Origin: an uncultured Eubacterium sp.
GTDB lineage: Bacteria > Bacillota > Clostridia > Lachnospirales > Lachnospiraceae
Direction of reading: 5' to 3'
DNA length: 64,000 nucleotides
NCBI GenBank assembly: GCA_900548465.1
Contig: URKY01000005.1
Coordinates: 51,062 to 115,061, forward strand
The notes beneath the pieces were generated by a model, which worked only from the letters and a program-made list of their open reading frames with translations, did not search any database and was not told the origin of the DNA. Both the position numbers and the translations under genes were made by a program. Of this stretch, positions 35,466-45,310 are shown one piece after another. How positions within the stretch are numbered: the stretch's first letter is position 1; every line of letters begins with the position of its first letter.

Positions 35466-38102
35466 ATGAAAGAATTTGAAAAGAATTACAATCCGGCTGA
35501 AATCGAAGACAGATTATACGAAAAATGGCAGGAAAAGAAATATTTCCATGCAGAAGTGGACAGAAGTAAAAAACCATTTACTATAGTTATGCCACCACCA
35601 AATATTACAGGACAGCTCCATATGGGACATGCTCTTGATAATACAATGCAGGATATTTTAATAAGATTTAAAAGAATGCAGGGCTATGAAGCTTTATGGC
35701 TTCCGGGAACTGATCATGCGTCAATTGCAACAGAGGCTAAGATTGTTGAGAAAATGCGTGAAGAAGGGGTTACAAAAGAAGACCTTGGAAGAGATAAATT
35801 CTTAGAAAGAGCATGGGAATGGAAAAAACAGTACGGCGGACGTATTGTATCCCAGCTTAAGAAAATCGGTTCATCATGCGACTGGGACAGAGAAAGATTT
35901 ACAATGGATGAAGGCTGCTCAAAGGCAGTAAAGGAAGTTTTTGTTAACTTATATAATAAGAAACAGATTTATAAAGGTGAAAGAATAATTAACTGGTGTC
36001 CACATTGTCTTACATCAATTTCTGATGCAGAAGTAGAATATGAAGATCAGGCGGGAAAATTCTGGCATTTAAGATATCCATTAACAGACGGTTCAGGATA
36101 TGTTGAACTTGCTACTACACGTCCTGAAACATTACTTGGAGATACTGCAGTGGCAGTAAACCCAAATGATGACAGATATAAACATTTAGTAGGAAAGACT
36201 CTTACACTTCCACTTGTAGGAAGAGAGATTCCTATTGTGGCAGATGATTATGTAGGTATTGATTTTGGTACAGGTGTAGTTAAGATTACGCCGGCACATG
36301 ACCCTAACGACTTTGAAGTAGGTCTCAGACATAATCTTCCTGTAATAAATGTATTAACAGATGATGCTAAGATTGTAGACGATTATCCAAAATACGCAGG
36401 TATGGACAGATATGAAGCAAGAAAAGCAATTGTGGAAGATTTGGACAAGGAAGGATATCTTGTTAAGATTGAAGATCATGAACACAATGTAGGTACATGC
36501 TACAGATGTCATACAACTATTGAACCAAGAGTTTCAAAGCAGTGGTTTGTAAAGATGGATGAACTTGCAAAACCTGCAATTGAAGCGGTTAAAAAGGGCG
36601 ATACTAAGTTCGTACCGGGATACTTTGATAAAACATATTTCCATTGGTTGGAGAATATTCGTGACTGGTGTATTTCAAGACAGTTATGGTGGGGACATCA
36701 GATTCCTGCATTCTATTGTGATGACTGTGGTGAAATGGTTGTTACAAAAGAAGATCATGCAGTATGTCCTAAGTGTGGAAAAGAAATGAGACAGGACCCT
36801 GATACACTTGACACATGGTTCTCATCAGCTTTGTGGCCGTTTAGCACACTTGGCTGGCCTGATAAAACAGAAGAAATGGATTATTTCTACCCAACTAATA
36901 CATTAGTAACAGGATATGACATTATTCCATTCTGGGTAATGAGAATGATGTTTTCAGGCCTTGAACATACAAAACAGGTTCCTTTTGACACTGTTTTAAT
37001 TCATGGACTTGTTCGTGACTCACAGGGACGTAAAATGTCAAAATCATTAGGAAATGGTATTGACCCATTGGAAGTTATTGATAAATACGGTGCTGATGCA
37101 TTAAGATTTACACTCATTACCGGAAATGCACCTGGAAATGATATGAGATTCTACTGGGAGAGAGTTGAAGCATCACGTAATTTTGCAAACAAAGTATGGA
37201 ATGCTTCAAGATTTATCCAGATGAACCTTCCGGAACAAAATATTGATTTAAACAATAAACCTGAAAATCTCACTGATGCAGATAAATGGATATTGTCAAA
37301 AATTAACACATTAACAAAAGATGTGACAGAAAACCTTGATAAATACGAATTAGGTATAGCAGCTGACAAAATTTACAACTTCATTTGGGAAGAATTTTGT
37401 GACTGGTATATTGAAATGGTTAAGCCAAGATTGTACAATGATAGTGATGAAACAAAATATGCTGCACTTTGGACATTGAAGAAAGTTTTAATAGATTCAC
37501 TTAAACTTCTTCATCCATATATGCCATTTGTTACAGAAGAAATATTCTGCAATATGCAGGACGAAGAAGAGTCTATTATGATTTCAAAATGGCCTGAATA
37601 TAAGGAAGAATATAATTTCGTAACAGAGGAAGCAGCAGTTGAAACCATCAAAGAAGCAGTTCGTTCAATCAGAAATATCAGATCTGAAATGAATGTAGCA
37701 CCTTCAAAGAAGGCAAAAGTATTTGTAGTTTCAGAAGATGAATCAATTAGAAACATATTTGACAACGGAAAAGTATTCTTTGCAACATTAGGCTATGCAA
37801 GTGAAGTATTTATTCAGTCTGATAAATCAGGTATTGATGATGATGCAGTATCTGTAGTTATTCCAAAGGCAACAATTTACATGCCTTTTGCAGAACTTGT
37901 TGATATTGCAAAAGAAATTCAGCGTCTTACAAAAGAGGTAGGAAGATTGGAAGGTGAATTAAAGAGAGTTAACGGAATGCTTTCAAATCCAAACTTCGTA
38001 AGCAAGGCACCGGAGAAGAAGATTAATGAAGAAAAAGAAAAGAAAGCTAAATATGAACAGATGATGGAACAGGTAAAGGAACAGTTAGCAAGACTTTCAT
38101 AA
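35466..38102 (+). CDS. valS: Valyl-tRNA synthetase
   Basis: Charges tRNA-Val; 878 aa, normal for the family. HMGH near residue 52 and KMSKS at 523-527 form the class I active site; the inserted editing domain is at about 190-390, anticodon-binding helices follow, and the C-terminal coiled-coil arm spans about 815-878. ATG 35466 follows GGAGAAAAAG; an in-frame codon at 35418 lies inside the terminator and is rejected. Expression depends on the T-box just upstream, whose specifier reads GUA. Confidence 0.98.
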   Translation: MKEFEKNYNPAEIEDRLYEKWQEKKYFHAEVDRSKKPFTIVMPPPNITGQLHMGHALDNTMQDILIRFKRMQGYEALWLPGTDHASIATEAKIVEKMREEGVTKEDLGRDKFLERAWEWKKQYGGRIVSQLKKIGSSCDWDRERFTMDEGCSKAVKEVFVNLYNKKQIYKGERIINWCPHCLTSISDAEVEYEDQAGKFWHLRYPLTDGSGYVELATTRPETLLGDTAVAVNPNDDRYKHLVGKTLTLPLVGREIPIVADDYVGIDFGTGVVKITPAHDPNDFEVGLRHNLPVINVLTDDAKIVDDYPKYAGMDRYEARKAIVEDLDKEGYLVKIEDHEHNVGTCYRCHTTIEPRVSKQWFVKMDELAKPAIEAVKKGDTKFVPGYFDKTYFHWLENIRDWCISRQLWWGHQIPAFYCDDCGEMVVTKEDHAVCPKCGKEMRQDPDTLDTWFSSALWPFSTLGWPDKTEEMDYFYPTNTLVTGYDIIPFWVMRMMFSGLEHTKQVPFDTVLIHGLVRDSQGRKMSKSLGNGIDPLEVIDKYGADALRFTLITGNAPGNDMRFYWERVEASRNFANKVWNASRFIQMNLPEQNIDLNNKPENLTDADKWILSKINTLTKDVTENLDKYELGIAADKIYNFIWEEFCDWYIEMVKPRLYNDSDETKYAALWTLKKVLIDSLKLLHPYMPFVTEEIFCNMQDEEESIMISKWPEYKEEYNFVTEEAAVETIKEAVRSIRNIRSEMNVAPSKKAKVFVVSEDESIRNIFDNGKVFFATLGYASEVFIQSDKSGIDDDAVSVVIPKATIYMPFAELVDIAKEIQRLTKEVGRLEGELKRVNGMLSNPNFVSKAPEKKINEEKEKKAKYEQMMEQVKEQLARLS

Positions 38103-38129
38103 TTGGAAGCAAAATGGAGGTAAACTACT

Positions 38130-38273
38130 ATGATTAATTTCGAAGAAGAAATCAAAAAATTTCATCCAAGTCTTGAGATAGAAGAGGCAGAAGATGCCAT
38201 TTATAACAATAACATTTCAGATATTACTGATGTTATGATACAGATGGTTAATGAACTAAAGTCAGAAGAATAA
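38130..38273 (+). CDS. 47-aa acidic protein, unknown
   Basis: MINFEEEIKKFHPSLEIEEA then DAIYNNNISDITDVMIQMVNELKSEE: a highly acidic, probably helical protein with no membrane segment. ATG 38130 follows ATGGAGG, a good ribosome site, and codon use matches the neighbours. It lies between valS and the zinc-ribbon gene on the same strand with short gaps (27 and 22 bases), so it is probably co-transcribed. I do not recognise it. Confidence 0.72.
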   Translation: MINFEEEIKKFHPSLEIEEAEDAIYNNNISDITDVMIQMVNELKSEE

Positions 38274-38295
38274 AGGGCAAAGGATGGACAAATAA

Positions 38296-39744
38296 ATGAT
38301 ATGTTATAATTGTGGAAATGTCCTTACAAACAGTGATTTTTGCAGTCACTGTGGTATGGATGTAAGCGTTTATAAAAGAATAGTGAGGCTGTCTAATACC
38401 TATTATAATGAAGGTCTGACAAAAGCAAAAAACAGAGACTTATCAGGTGCGGCTGACACACTTAGAAGAAGTGTTAAGTTAAACAAAAGAAACGTTGATG
38501 CAAGAAACCTTTTAGGGTTGGTATATTTTGAAATGGGTGAGACCGTTCAGGCTTTTTCAGAATGGGTAATGAGCACAAATATACAGCCGGACAATAACCC
38601 GGCCGACAGATATCTTGTAGCTATTCAGCAGGAAAAAGGAAAAGTTGATGAATTAAATCATACAATCAAAAAATTCAATGTTGCTCTTAATTATGCACAG
38701 ACGGGAACTGATGACATGGCTATTATTCAGTTGAAGAAAGTACTGAATCAGAATCCGAACTTCATAAAGGCTTATCAGTTGCTGGCACTTCTTTACACTA
38801 AGAACGGTCAGTATGAGAGAGCTAAGAGAACAATTAAGAAAAGCATGAAGATTGACAAGTGCAATCCTTTAAGCATCAGATATTTAAGAGAAATAGACGA
38901 ATATCTTGAGGATGAAAGAAAAAATGATCCTGACAAGAGAATGGAAAGACGTAGAAGTCTCCGTGGAGTGATGGTTGACAGACCTTACTTAAGCGGAAAT
39001 GATACTATTATTCCAAAAAATGATTTCAAGGATGCCTTGACGGGAGCACAGAGTATTCTTCATATAATTATTGGTATTTTGCTTGGTGCAGCCTTAGTTT
39101 ACTTTATCGTAACCCCTGCAAGAATAGCCAGTGTTACTGATAAGGTAGGAGATACCAAAGTTGAATACAATCAAAAGATGGCAATTAAAAATTCAACAAT
39201 TTCAGAATTGCAGAATCAGGTTGAATCTTTGAAAAAAGAGAGAAACACCCTGAAAACAAGTCTGGCACAGTATACAGACACAGGAAATACCGTTAGTGCA
39301 AACTACAGCAATTTATTGGAAGCAGTTAATTTATATCTGAAGAAGGATTATGACAAGAGTGCAAAGGCTTTCCAGAAAGTAGATTCAAAAATGAAAATGG
39401 ATTCTACGTCATTTACGGCAGTGTATGAAGCCATGAGCAATCAGCTGTCAGGAAAGATTGAAAAAGGTGCTTTTGATGACGGTATGACGGCTTATGAAAG
39501 CGCCGATTATAAGAACGCCATTGAGCAGTTTAAGAAGTGTGTTGAAGTTAACAAGAATAATGATGAGGCATTGTACTATTTAGCATATTCTTATCAGAAG
39601 AACGGAGATTCAAAAAAGGCAGAGGAAACATTTAAGAAATTAGTAGATGAATTCCCTGATTCGGATTTCTACACAAAAGCCAAAAATCAGTTGCCGGATA
39701 GTGGTGATAATGGCGACAACGGTGACAACGGCGGTAACGAATAA
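38296..39744 (+). CDS. Zinc-ribbon / TPR membrane protein
   Basis: 482 aa. Zinc ribbon with Cys 3, 6, 16 and 19 (CYNC...CSHC), then cytoplasmic TPR repeats at about 28-200, one membrane helix at about 253-274 (ILHIIIGILLGAALVYFIV), a coiled coil at about 290-335 and further TPR units at about 345-470 outside the membrane. The C-terminus is a Gly/Asp/Asn tail (GDNGDNGDNGG). The topology puts TPR scaffolds on both sides of the membrane. A terminator follows. Role unknown; probably assembles a complex at the membrane. Confidence 0.82.
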   Translation: MICYNCGNVLTNSDFCSHCGMDVSVYKRIVRLSNTYYNEGLTKAKNRDLSGAADTLRRSVKLNKRNVDARNLLGLVYFEMGETVQAFSEWVMSTNIQPDNNPADRYLVAIQQEKGKVDELNHTIKKFNVALNYAQTGTDDMAIIQLKKVLNQNPNFIKAYQLLALLYTKNGQYERAKRTIKKSMKIDKCNPLSIRYLREIDEYLEDERKNDPDKRMERRRSLRGVMVDRPYLSGNDTIIPKNDFKDALTGAQSILHIIIGILLGAALVYFIVTPARIASVTDKVGDTKVEYNQKMAIKNSTISELQNQVESLKKERNTLKTSLAQYTDTGNTVSANYSNLLEAVNLYLKKDYDKSAKAFQKVDSKMKMDSTSFTAVYEAMSNQLSGKIEKGAFDDGMTAYESADYKNAIEQFKKCVEVNKNNDEALYYLAYSYQKNGDSKKAEETFKKLVDEFPDSDFYTKAKNQLPDSGDNGDNGDNGGNE

Positions 39745-39765
39745 AAATCATAAATTATATTTACG

Positions 39766-39798
39766 AAAGAGAAGGACAAAGGTTCTTCTCTTTTTTTA
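39766..39798 (+). terminator. Intrinsic terminator before spoIIAA
   Basis: AAAGAGAAG (39766-39774) / CTTCTCTTT (39785-39793), 10-nt loop, T tail. Confidence 0.8.
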
Positions 39799-39817
39799 TA
39801 AAAGGGGGTAATGATAT

Positions 39818-40147
39818 ATGGAAGTTTTATACGAGGTAAGAGGAGAAAATCTGTTTATTTATTTGCCGGAGGAATTGGACCATCACAATGCAAAGTCTAT
39901 TACGGAGCAGTCTGACTGGTACATAATTTCAAATCAAATAAGAAACGTTATTTTTAATTTCAAAAGAACTAATTTTATGGACAGTTCGGGAATAGGCGTC
40001 ATAATGGGTAGATATAAATTAATAAAAACAAGAGGCGGTAATATTACGGTTACAAACATCAATAATGCAGTAGACAGGATATTTACCATATCAGGGTTAT
40101 ATAAATTAGTTATAAAGACGGAAACCGCCAGTCTGACAAACATATAG
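39818..40147 (+). CDS. spoIIAA: Anti-sigma F factor antagonist SpoIIAA
   Basis: 109-aa STAS-domain protein. Unphosphorylated, it binds SpoIIAB and frees SigF in the forespore. The regulatory phosphoserine is in MDSSGIGVIMGRY (Ser 56/57). ATG 39818 follows GGGGGT. First gene of spoIIAA-spoIIAB-sigF in the classical order. The gap to spoIIAB is unusually long at 69 bases and contains two mutually exclusive hairpins. Confidence 0.93.
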   Translation: MEVLYEVRGENLFIYLPEELDHHNAKSITEQSDWYIISNQIRNVIFNFKRTNFMDSSGIGVIMGRYKLIKTRGGNITVTNINNAVDRIFTISGLYKLVIKTETASLTNI

Positions 40148-40216
40148 GACTGTAAATGTTTCCGACGAACAGCCACCGACGGAAATCGGGGGCAATACAT
40201 ATTAGAGAGGTGAATT

Positions 40217-40666
40217 ATGGATAATAATATGAGCATAATTTTTGATGCGAAATCCCAAAATGAGGGATTGGCAAGAATTGCCATTGCAGCATTTGTAACT
40301 GAACTGGACCCAACAGTGGAAGAGATAAATGACATAAAAACAGCTGTATCAGAAGCAGTTACAAATTCAATTATACACGGTTATAATGAAGGACCGGGGA
40401 AAATTTATATGAAATGCAGCCTTACAATTAATGAAGCAGGTAAGGATGCATTGTTAAGAATTGAAATAAAGGATGAGGGAATTGGAATCGAGGACATAGA
40501 TAAAGCAAGAGAGCCGCTTTTTACTACAAAACCTGAATTGGAACGTTCAGGAATGGGATTTATGTTTATGGAGATGTTTATGGATGATATTCAGGTGGCA
40601 TCTCAAAAAGACAGAGGAACAACAGTAATTATGACAAAAAAAATAAAAAATAATAAATCGAGGTAG
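40217..40666 (+). CDS. spoIIAB: Anti-sigma F factor / serine kinase SpoIIAB
   Basis: 149-aa GHKL-fold kinase that holds SigF inactive and phosphorylates SpoIIAA. The N box is SEAVTNSIIHGY, G1 is DEGIGIED and G2 is ERSGMGFMFME. ATG 40217 follows AGAGAGGTG. The sigF start is one base after its stop. Confidence 0.95.
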   Translation: MDNNMSIIFDAKSQNEGLARIAIAAFVTELDPTVEEINDIKTAVSEAVTNSIIHGYNEGPGKIYMKCSLTINEAGKDALLRIEIKDEGIGIEDIDKAREPLFTTKPELERSGMGFMFMEMFMDDIQVASQKDRGTTVIMTKKIKNNKSR

Positions 40667-40667
40667 T

Positions 40668-41384
40668 ATGGATACAATAACTCTAATAAAGCAGGCTCAT
40701 TTGGGAGATAAGAAGGCAAGAGATAAATTATTAATCGAAAACACCGGGCTTATATGGAGTGTTGTCAGAAGATTTTTAAACAGGGGACATGAAGGAGAAG
40801 ATTTATTTCAAATAGGATGCATAGGCATGTTGAAGGCAATTGACAGATTTGATCTTGATTACAAGGTTGCCTTTTCAACATATGCAGTTCCATTAATAAC
40901 AGGTGAAATAAGGCGTTTTTTGCGTGATGACGGCATAATTAAGATAAGTCGTACAATTAAGGAAAATCAGGTGAAGATTATAGGAGAAACTGAAAAATTT
41001 AAAGAGAAAAATAAAAGAGAACCTACAATAGAAGAAATTGCAAAAGGATGTAATCTGTCAAAGGAAGACGTGGTAACAGCAATTGAGTCCTTAAGGGAGG
41101 TGGAGTCCATATACCGTGAAACAGATTCCTCAGATGGAAAAACTACAAATATAATTGACAAAATTGAGGCTGAAAATAAAAGTGAAGATATTGTAGTTGA
41201 TAAAATGTTTGTGGAAGAGATACTGGATAGTCTTAATGAAACGGAAAGAAAAATTATTGTTTTAAGATATTTTCAAAACAAAACCCAGGCACAGATTGCA
41301 GAACTTATAGGAAAAAATCAGGTTCAGGTTTCAAGAATGGAAAAGAAAATCCTACTGAATTTAAAGGAGAAGTTTTTTAAATAA
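40668..41384 (+). CDS. sigF: Sporulation sigma factor F
   Basis: 238-aa first forespore-specific sigma factor. Region 2 (GLIWSVVRRFLNRGHEGEDLFQIGCIGMLKAIDRFD, shown here only in part by FQIGCIGML), region 3 and the region 4 helix-turn-helix (KTQAQIAELIGKNQVQVSRME) are all present. It turns on early forespore genes and, indirectly, SigG. It closes the spoIIA operon; the spoVA genes start 75 bases downstream from a separate candidate promoter. Confidence 0.95.
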   Translation: MDTITLIKQAHLGDKKARDKLLIENTGLIWSVVRRFLNRGHEGEDLFQIGCIGMLKAIDRFDLDYKVAFSTYAVPLITGEIRRFLRDDGIIKISRTIKENQVKIIGETEKFKEKNKREPTIEEIAKGCNLSKEDVVTAIESLREVESIYRETDSSDGKTTNIIDKIEAENKSEDIVVDKMFVEEILDSLNETERKIIVLRYFQNKTQAQIAELIGKNQVQVSRMEKKILLNLKEKFFK

Positions 41385-41389
41385 AAATG

Positions 41390-41418
41390 GAATATTACAT
41401 AAGTTACTGGTTATACTG
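41390..41418 (+). promoter_or_regulatory. Candidate SigG/SigF-type promoter of spoVA
   Basis: GAATA (41390-41394), 17-bp spacer, TATACTG (41412-41418), close to the forespore consensus GHATR / CATWMTA. No good sigma-A pair is nearby. In Bacillus spoVA is SigG-dependent. Confidence 0.55.
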
Positions 41419-41458
41419 ACAATATTATATAAAACAAATTAAAAATGGAGTGTATAAT

Positions 41459-41578
41459 ATGAAGTTTGTGAAATGTTTTTTAGTAATATTAATGTTAGTA
41501 GCAATAGCAGGTTTGGGATTGTATATGTGCTCTAATTCAAAGGAAACCGGGAAAAATGAAGCGGCAGTAATGATATAG
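41459..41578 (+). CDS. 39-aa single-pass membrane peptide at the head of spoVA
   Basis: MKFVKCFLVILMLVAIAGLG then LYMCSNSKETGKNEAAVMI: a basic start, a hydrophobic helix at about 5-25, and a short polar tail. GGAG lies 8 bases upstream of ATG 41459. It sits just after the forespore-type promoter and 8 bases before spoVAA, so it is probably co-expressed in the forespore. The Cys near residue 25 is not a proper lipobox. I know of no counterpart in the Bacillus spoVA operon. Confidence 0.68.
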   Translation: MKFVKCFLVILMLVAIAGLGLYMCSNSKETGKNEAAVMI

Positions 41579-41586
41579 GTGATAAG

Positions 41587-42213
41587 ATGAGCGATACTTT
41601 ATATATTAATATGAATCAGTGCGTTGAGGTAACTACAGATTATGTAACAATTGCAGATGTGGCAACCCTTGAATGTAAAAATAAAAGTGTAGTTAACAGG
41701 CTAAAGCCCATTAAGTTACTGACGGATAATTCTCATGGAAAGAACCGTTATATTGTTTCCATAATGAAAATTTTTGAAATTGTTGATAAGGAATTTCAAA
41801 ATGTAGATGTTCAAAGTGTGGGAGAAACTGACTGTGTAATTGAATTTAAAAAGGCAAACAGTGATGTAAAGTGGCTGGAGTTTCTTAAGGTAGCAGCTAT
41901 TTGTATTATTCTGTTTTTCGGAGCAGGATTTTCAATTATGTCTTTTAACAATGATGTATCTGTTGGTGGAATGTTTGAAAAAGTATGCAAACTCCTGACA
42001 GGGGATAAGAACACAGGTAAAAATCTTATGGAATTATGCTATTCATTGGGAATGGGAGTCGGAATTCTTATTTTCTATAATCATTTTGGACCTAAAAAGT
42101 TGTCAAAAGATCCTACTCCAATTGAAGTTGAAATGAGAAAGTATGAAATGGATGTAAATCAGACATTAATTACAGGTCATAACAGAGATGACGGAAAGTT
42201 GGATGTGAAATAA
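41587..42213 (+). CDS. spoVAA: Stage V sporulation protein AA
   Basis: 208 aa. Cytoplasmic or exposed N-terminal beta domain (LYINMNQCVEVTTDYVTIADVA) of about 95 residues, then two membrane helices at about 100-122 and 145-170. This is the SpoVAA layout; the protein belongs to the machinery that moves dipicolinic acid into the spore. ATG 41587 follows AGGTG. Its stop overlaps the spoVAB start (TAATG). Confidence 0.88.
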   Translation: MSDTLYINMNQCVEVTTDYVTIADVATLECKNKSVVNRLKPIKLLTDNSHGKNRYIVSIMKIFEIVDKEFQNVDVQSVGETDCVIEFKKANSDVKWLEFLKVAAICIILFFGAGFSIMSFNNDVSVGGMFEKVCKLLTGDKNTGKNLMELCYSLGMGVGILIFYNHFGPKKLSKDPTPIEVEMRKYEMDVNQTLITGHNRDDGKLDVK

Positions 42214-42650
42214 TGATAATAAAATATATTGTAATGGCATTAACCGCTTTTGGCGGTGGTGCCGTTATTTCAGCGGCCGTATTTGCCCTTATCGCATCAA
42301 CAGGGGTAATAACAAGAATGGCAGGGAAAACCCACACTGCAAAGCATGTAAGGACATACGAAACAGCAGTTGTAATAGGCGGAATATTATGGAATGTCAT
42401 ATGGGTTTTCTCAGTAAGAATTCCCCTCAAGGCAGAAATTTACCAGAGCCTTCAGTTTGTTATGAGTCTTGCCCAGGGGATTTTTGTTGGCTGCCTTGCA
42501 GTGTCTTTGGCAGAGGCGCTTAATGCAACGGCAATTTTTGCACGAAGGGTAAAACTAAAAGTGGGACTTAGTTTTGTAATACTGGCAGTAGCAGTAGGCA
42601 AGGTTCTGGCATCAGTTATTCAGTTTACAAATAACTGGGTAAAAAAATAA
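42213..42650 (+). CDS. spoVAB: Stage V sporulation protein AB
   Basis: 145-aa membrane protein with four hydrophobic helices and the SpoVAB features GGGAVISAAVFALI near the start and QGIFVGCLAVSLAEALNA near the middle. It is translationally coupled to spoVAA and precedes spoVAC by 39 bases. Part of the inner forespore membrane dipicolinate channel or its loading apparatus. Confidence 0.88.
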   Translation: MIIKYIVMALTAFGGGAVISAAVFALIASTGVITRMAGKTHTAKHVRTYETAVVIGGILWNVIWVFSVRIPLKAEIYQSLQFVMSLAQGIFVGCLAVSLAEALNATAIFARRVKLKVGLSFVILAVAVGKVLASVIQFTNNWVKK

Positions 42651-42689
42651 AAATGGAAGATTAAATGATTAGTCTTGTGGGGGAAAACA

Positions 42690-43151
42690 ATGGAAAGTGA
42701 AAAAAAGAAACAGGAATACAACGAGTATGTAGAGCGAATAACACCAAACAACAATCTCTGGAAAGATATGTTTAATGCTTTTTGGATTGGTGGACTGATT
42801 TGTCTTATGGGGCAGGTGTGGCTTGAAATTTTTACCTATTTTGGAATGGGAAAAGAGGACGCTGCTGCATGGACAACCCTGACACTTATATTGGAAAGCG
42901 TTCTTTTAACGGGATTTGGTTTATATCCGAAAATTGCCAAGGTTGGAGGAGCGGGATGTCTTGTACCTATTACAGGTTTTGCAAACGGAGTAGTTTCCCC
43001 GGCTATTGAATTTCAGGCGGAAGGCCAGATTTTTGGTGTAGGAGCGAAGATATTTACAATTGCAGGTCCCGTAATACTATACGGAATATTTTCAAGCTGG
43101 ATAGTAGGCATTATATATATGCTGTTACAGACAACGGGTCTGGTTAAATAA
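42690..43151 (+). CDS. spoVAC: Stage V sporulation protein AC
   Basis: 153-aa integral membrane protein; in Bacillus SpoVAC is a mechanosensitive-type channel for dipicolinate release. KITPNNN-like motif (ERITPNNNLWKD) at the N-terminus, then four to five helices with GFGLYPKIAKVGGAGCLVPITGFANGV, cited here as GAGCLVPITGFANG. ATG 42690 follows GTGGGGG; an in-frame TTG at 42675 is rejected. Normally followed directly by spoVAD; here the next gene is an LTA-synthase-like gene. Confidence 0.93.
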   Translation: MESEKKKQEYNEYVERITPNNNLWKDMFNAFWIGGLICLMGQVWLEIFTYFGMGKEDAAAWTTLTLILESVLLTGFGLYPKIAKVGGAGCLVPITGFANGVVSPAIEFQAEGQIFGVGAKIFTIAGPVILYGIFSSWIVGIIYMLLQTTGLVK

Positions 43152-43205
43152 GCAGAAAATTAATATGTACTAAAAAAAATGGAAAAATGTATATTAACTA
43201 AAACA

Positions 43206-43234
43206 TTGAAAATTTGATGGAAATGCGATAAAAT
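43206..43234 (+). promoter_or_regulatory. Promoter of the LTA-synthase-like gene
   Basis: TTGAAA (43206-43211), 17-bp spacer, TAAAAT (43229-43234). It gives this gene vegetative expression independent of spoVA. Confidence 0.65.
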
Positions 43235-43288
43235 CCTTTTGGCAAGATAAAAATTATGTAAAGTGTTCTTTGCCATAAAGGAGTTGAA

Positions 43289-45310
43289 ATGAAATCTTTA
43301 TTTAATGTTATAAATGCGAAAAAAGTACAATTAAATAAAAAAGACACGGCAATAATAATTGGAAAAGTAATGCTGGTTATTTTATTTTTTGCCATGTATC
43401 TGCAGATTTTTACGCAAAAGCTTTATATACACCACGAAGTTGTAGAGGCTGACAGAATTATTGTGGCAACACTTTTATTTATTTTTCCGTCGGTTTTATT
43501 ATTTTTTAAATTTGATATACCAAAGCTGTTAAATAATATTTTACTGGCGGTTATGGCTATTATTGTTGTCTTTGAAAATTATGCAATGATGCACATTGCT
43601 TCTAATTGCGATTATAAAACATTTACTGCAGAGGCAAGAAATTTTAATCTTTATATTATGTTTATGATTGCAATTATTTTCTATGCTATATTCAACAGCT
43701 TTAAAGCGTCAGTTATAGGAATAACAGTGGTATCTACAGTGTTTGCCGTGGCAAATTATTTTGTTATTTTATTTAGGGGCATAGGCCTATTGGCAGTAGA
43801 TTTATTTACAATGCAGACAGCGGCAAATGTGGCTGAGGGCTACAGTTACACTTTAAAGTGGAGAGTATATATTTTAATTATTGTTTCCATAGCAATATGT
43901 TTCCTTGTAACAAGGCTTGGAAAATGTACGGCTACTCCTAAGTGGTGGAGAATTGTTCCTGTGTTGCTTGCAGTTGTAATGGTATGGAACGGATATAATA
44001 AATTTTTTGAAACAAATATACATGATAAAGATTATAAAATTAAATATTTTAAACCACAGGAAACATACAAGACAAACGGTATGTACATTACTTTTGTAAA
44101 AAGTATAAAGGATTTGATTGTAAAGAAACCTAAAGGATATTCAATTGCGAAGGTAAAGGAAATAGCAAAAAAATATACGGCAACAGAAAAGGATAAAAAT
44201 AAAAAATCACCTAATATAATAGTTATTATGGATGAGGCGTTTACTGATTTTTCGTCATTTTCAGATATTAAACTTAATAAGGACAATGCACCGTTTTTTA
44301 ACAGTTTAAAGGAAAATACTATAAGAGGTCAGTTATGGGTTTCAGTTTTTGGTGGTGGAACAGCTTCAACTGAGTTTGAGGCCTTGACAGGAAATTCCAT
44401 GGCATTTGTGCCAAACGGAATAACAGCATATACCACATACATTAATGAACCAATGCAATCAATGGCATCATTGCTGAAAAAACAGGGATATGGGGGAATT
44501 TTAGCAATGCATCCGTTCAAACCTTCAGGCTATAGCAGAGATAAAGTTTACCCACTGCTGGGATTTAATAAGTTTTTGTCTATGGATGATTTTGAAGGGG
44601 AAAAGCATTTAGGCAATTTTGTTTCAGATGAAGGAAATTTTGATAAAATTATTTCAGAATATGAAAATTATAAAAAGAAAAGTGATAAGCCATTTTTCTT
44701 ATTTAACGTGACTATGCAGAATCACAGTCCCTTTGACTATGATTATGAAGGCCTGTCAAAGGGAGTTGAGTTGGACTCAGACAGTAATGTTCCGGAGGCA
44801 AGACGTTATCTGAATTTAGTTAAACATACAGATGATGCATTAAAAATGCTTGTTCAGTATTTTAAGCAGGTTGATGAACCAACAATTATTCTGTTCTTTG
44901 GAGATCATCAGCCCAAAGTTGAAGACAGTTTTTATGATGAAATCCAAAAGGAAAGCAGACTGGATAAGGAATATTCGAAACTGGCAAAGAGAAACACTCA
45001 GTTTATATTGTGGGCAAATTATAATATTGAATCTCAAGAAAATCTCAATATAAGTGCAAACTATTTAAGTTCATTAGTATTTGATGTGGCAGGTCTTGGC
45101 AAAAGTGGTTACCAACAGCTAACATCTAAGGTATATGAACAGGTTCCCGTACTTACAAAGCACGGATATATAAGTAAGGAAGGTAAATTCTACAAGGTAA
45201 ATGACAAAGAATCGCCATATTATGAACTTTTACAGAAATATAATATAGCCGAGTACAATAATGTATTTGACACTGAAAACAGAGTTAAAGAGCTTTATGA
45301 ATGTAAGTAA
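43289..45310 (+). CDS. Lipoteichoic-acid-synthase-like sulfatase-fold protein
   Basis: 673 aa. Five membrane helices over the first 220 residues, then an extracellular alkaline-phosphatase/sulfatase domain: IIVIMDEAFTDFS (metal Asp/Glu), GGGTASTEFEALTG with the likely nucleophile Thr358, HPFKPSGYSRD, QNHSPFDYD and FFGDHQPKVE. This is the polyglycerolphosphate synthase (LtaS) family; related enzymes add phosphoglycerol to other glycans. It has its own sigma-A promoter and terminator. The gene lies between spoVAC and spoVAD. Confidence 0.88.
   Translation: MKSLFNVINAKKVQLNKKDTAIIIGKVMLVILFFAMYLQIFTQKLYIHHEVVEADRIIVATLLFIFPSVLLFFKFDIPKLLNNILLAVMAIIVVFENYAMMHIASNCDYKTFTAEARNFNLYIMFMIAIIFYAIFNSFKASVIGITVVSTVFAVANYFVILFRGIGLLAVDLFTMQTAANVAEGYSYTLKWRVYILIIVSIAICFLVTRLGKCTATPKWWRIVPVLLAVVMVWNGYNKFFETNIHDKDYKIKYFKPQETYKTNGMYITFVKSIKDLIVKKPKGYSIAKVKEIAKKYTATEKDKNKKSPNIIVIMDEAFTDFSSFSDIKLNKDNAPFFNSLKENTIRGQLWVSVFGGGTASTEFEALTGNSMAFVPNGITAYTTYINEPMQSMASLLKKQGYGGILAMHPFKPSGYSRDKVYPLLGFNKFLSMDDFEGEKHLGNFVSDEGNFDKIISEYENYKKKSDKPFFLFNVTMQNHSPFDYDYEGLSKGVELDSDSNVPEARRYLNLVKHTDDALKMLVQYFKQVDEPTIILFFGDHQPKVEDSFYDEIQKESRLDKEYSKLAKRNTQFILWANYNIESQENLNISANYLSSLVFDVAGLGKSGYQQLTSKVYEQVPVLTKHGYISKEGKFYKVNDKESPYYELLQKYNIAEYNNVFDTENRVKELYECK

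Noticed and set aside
39700..39744. GAT-GGC-GAC-AAC repeats at the end of the zinc-ribbon/TPR gene as a separate DNA repeat
   Set aside because: They simply encode the Gly-Asp-Asn tail of the protein.
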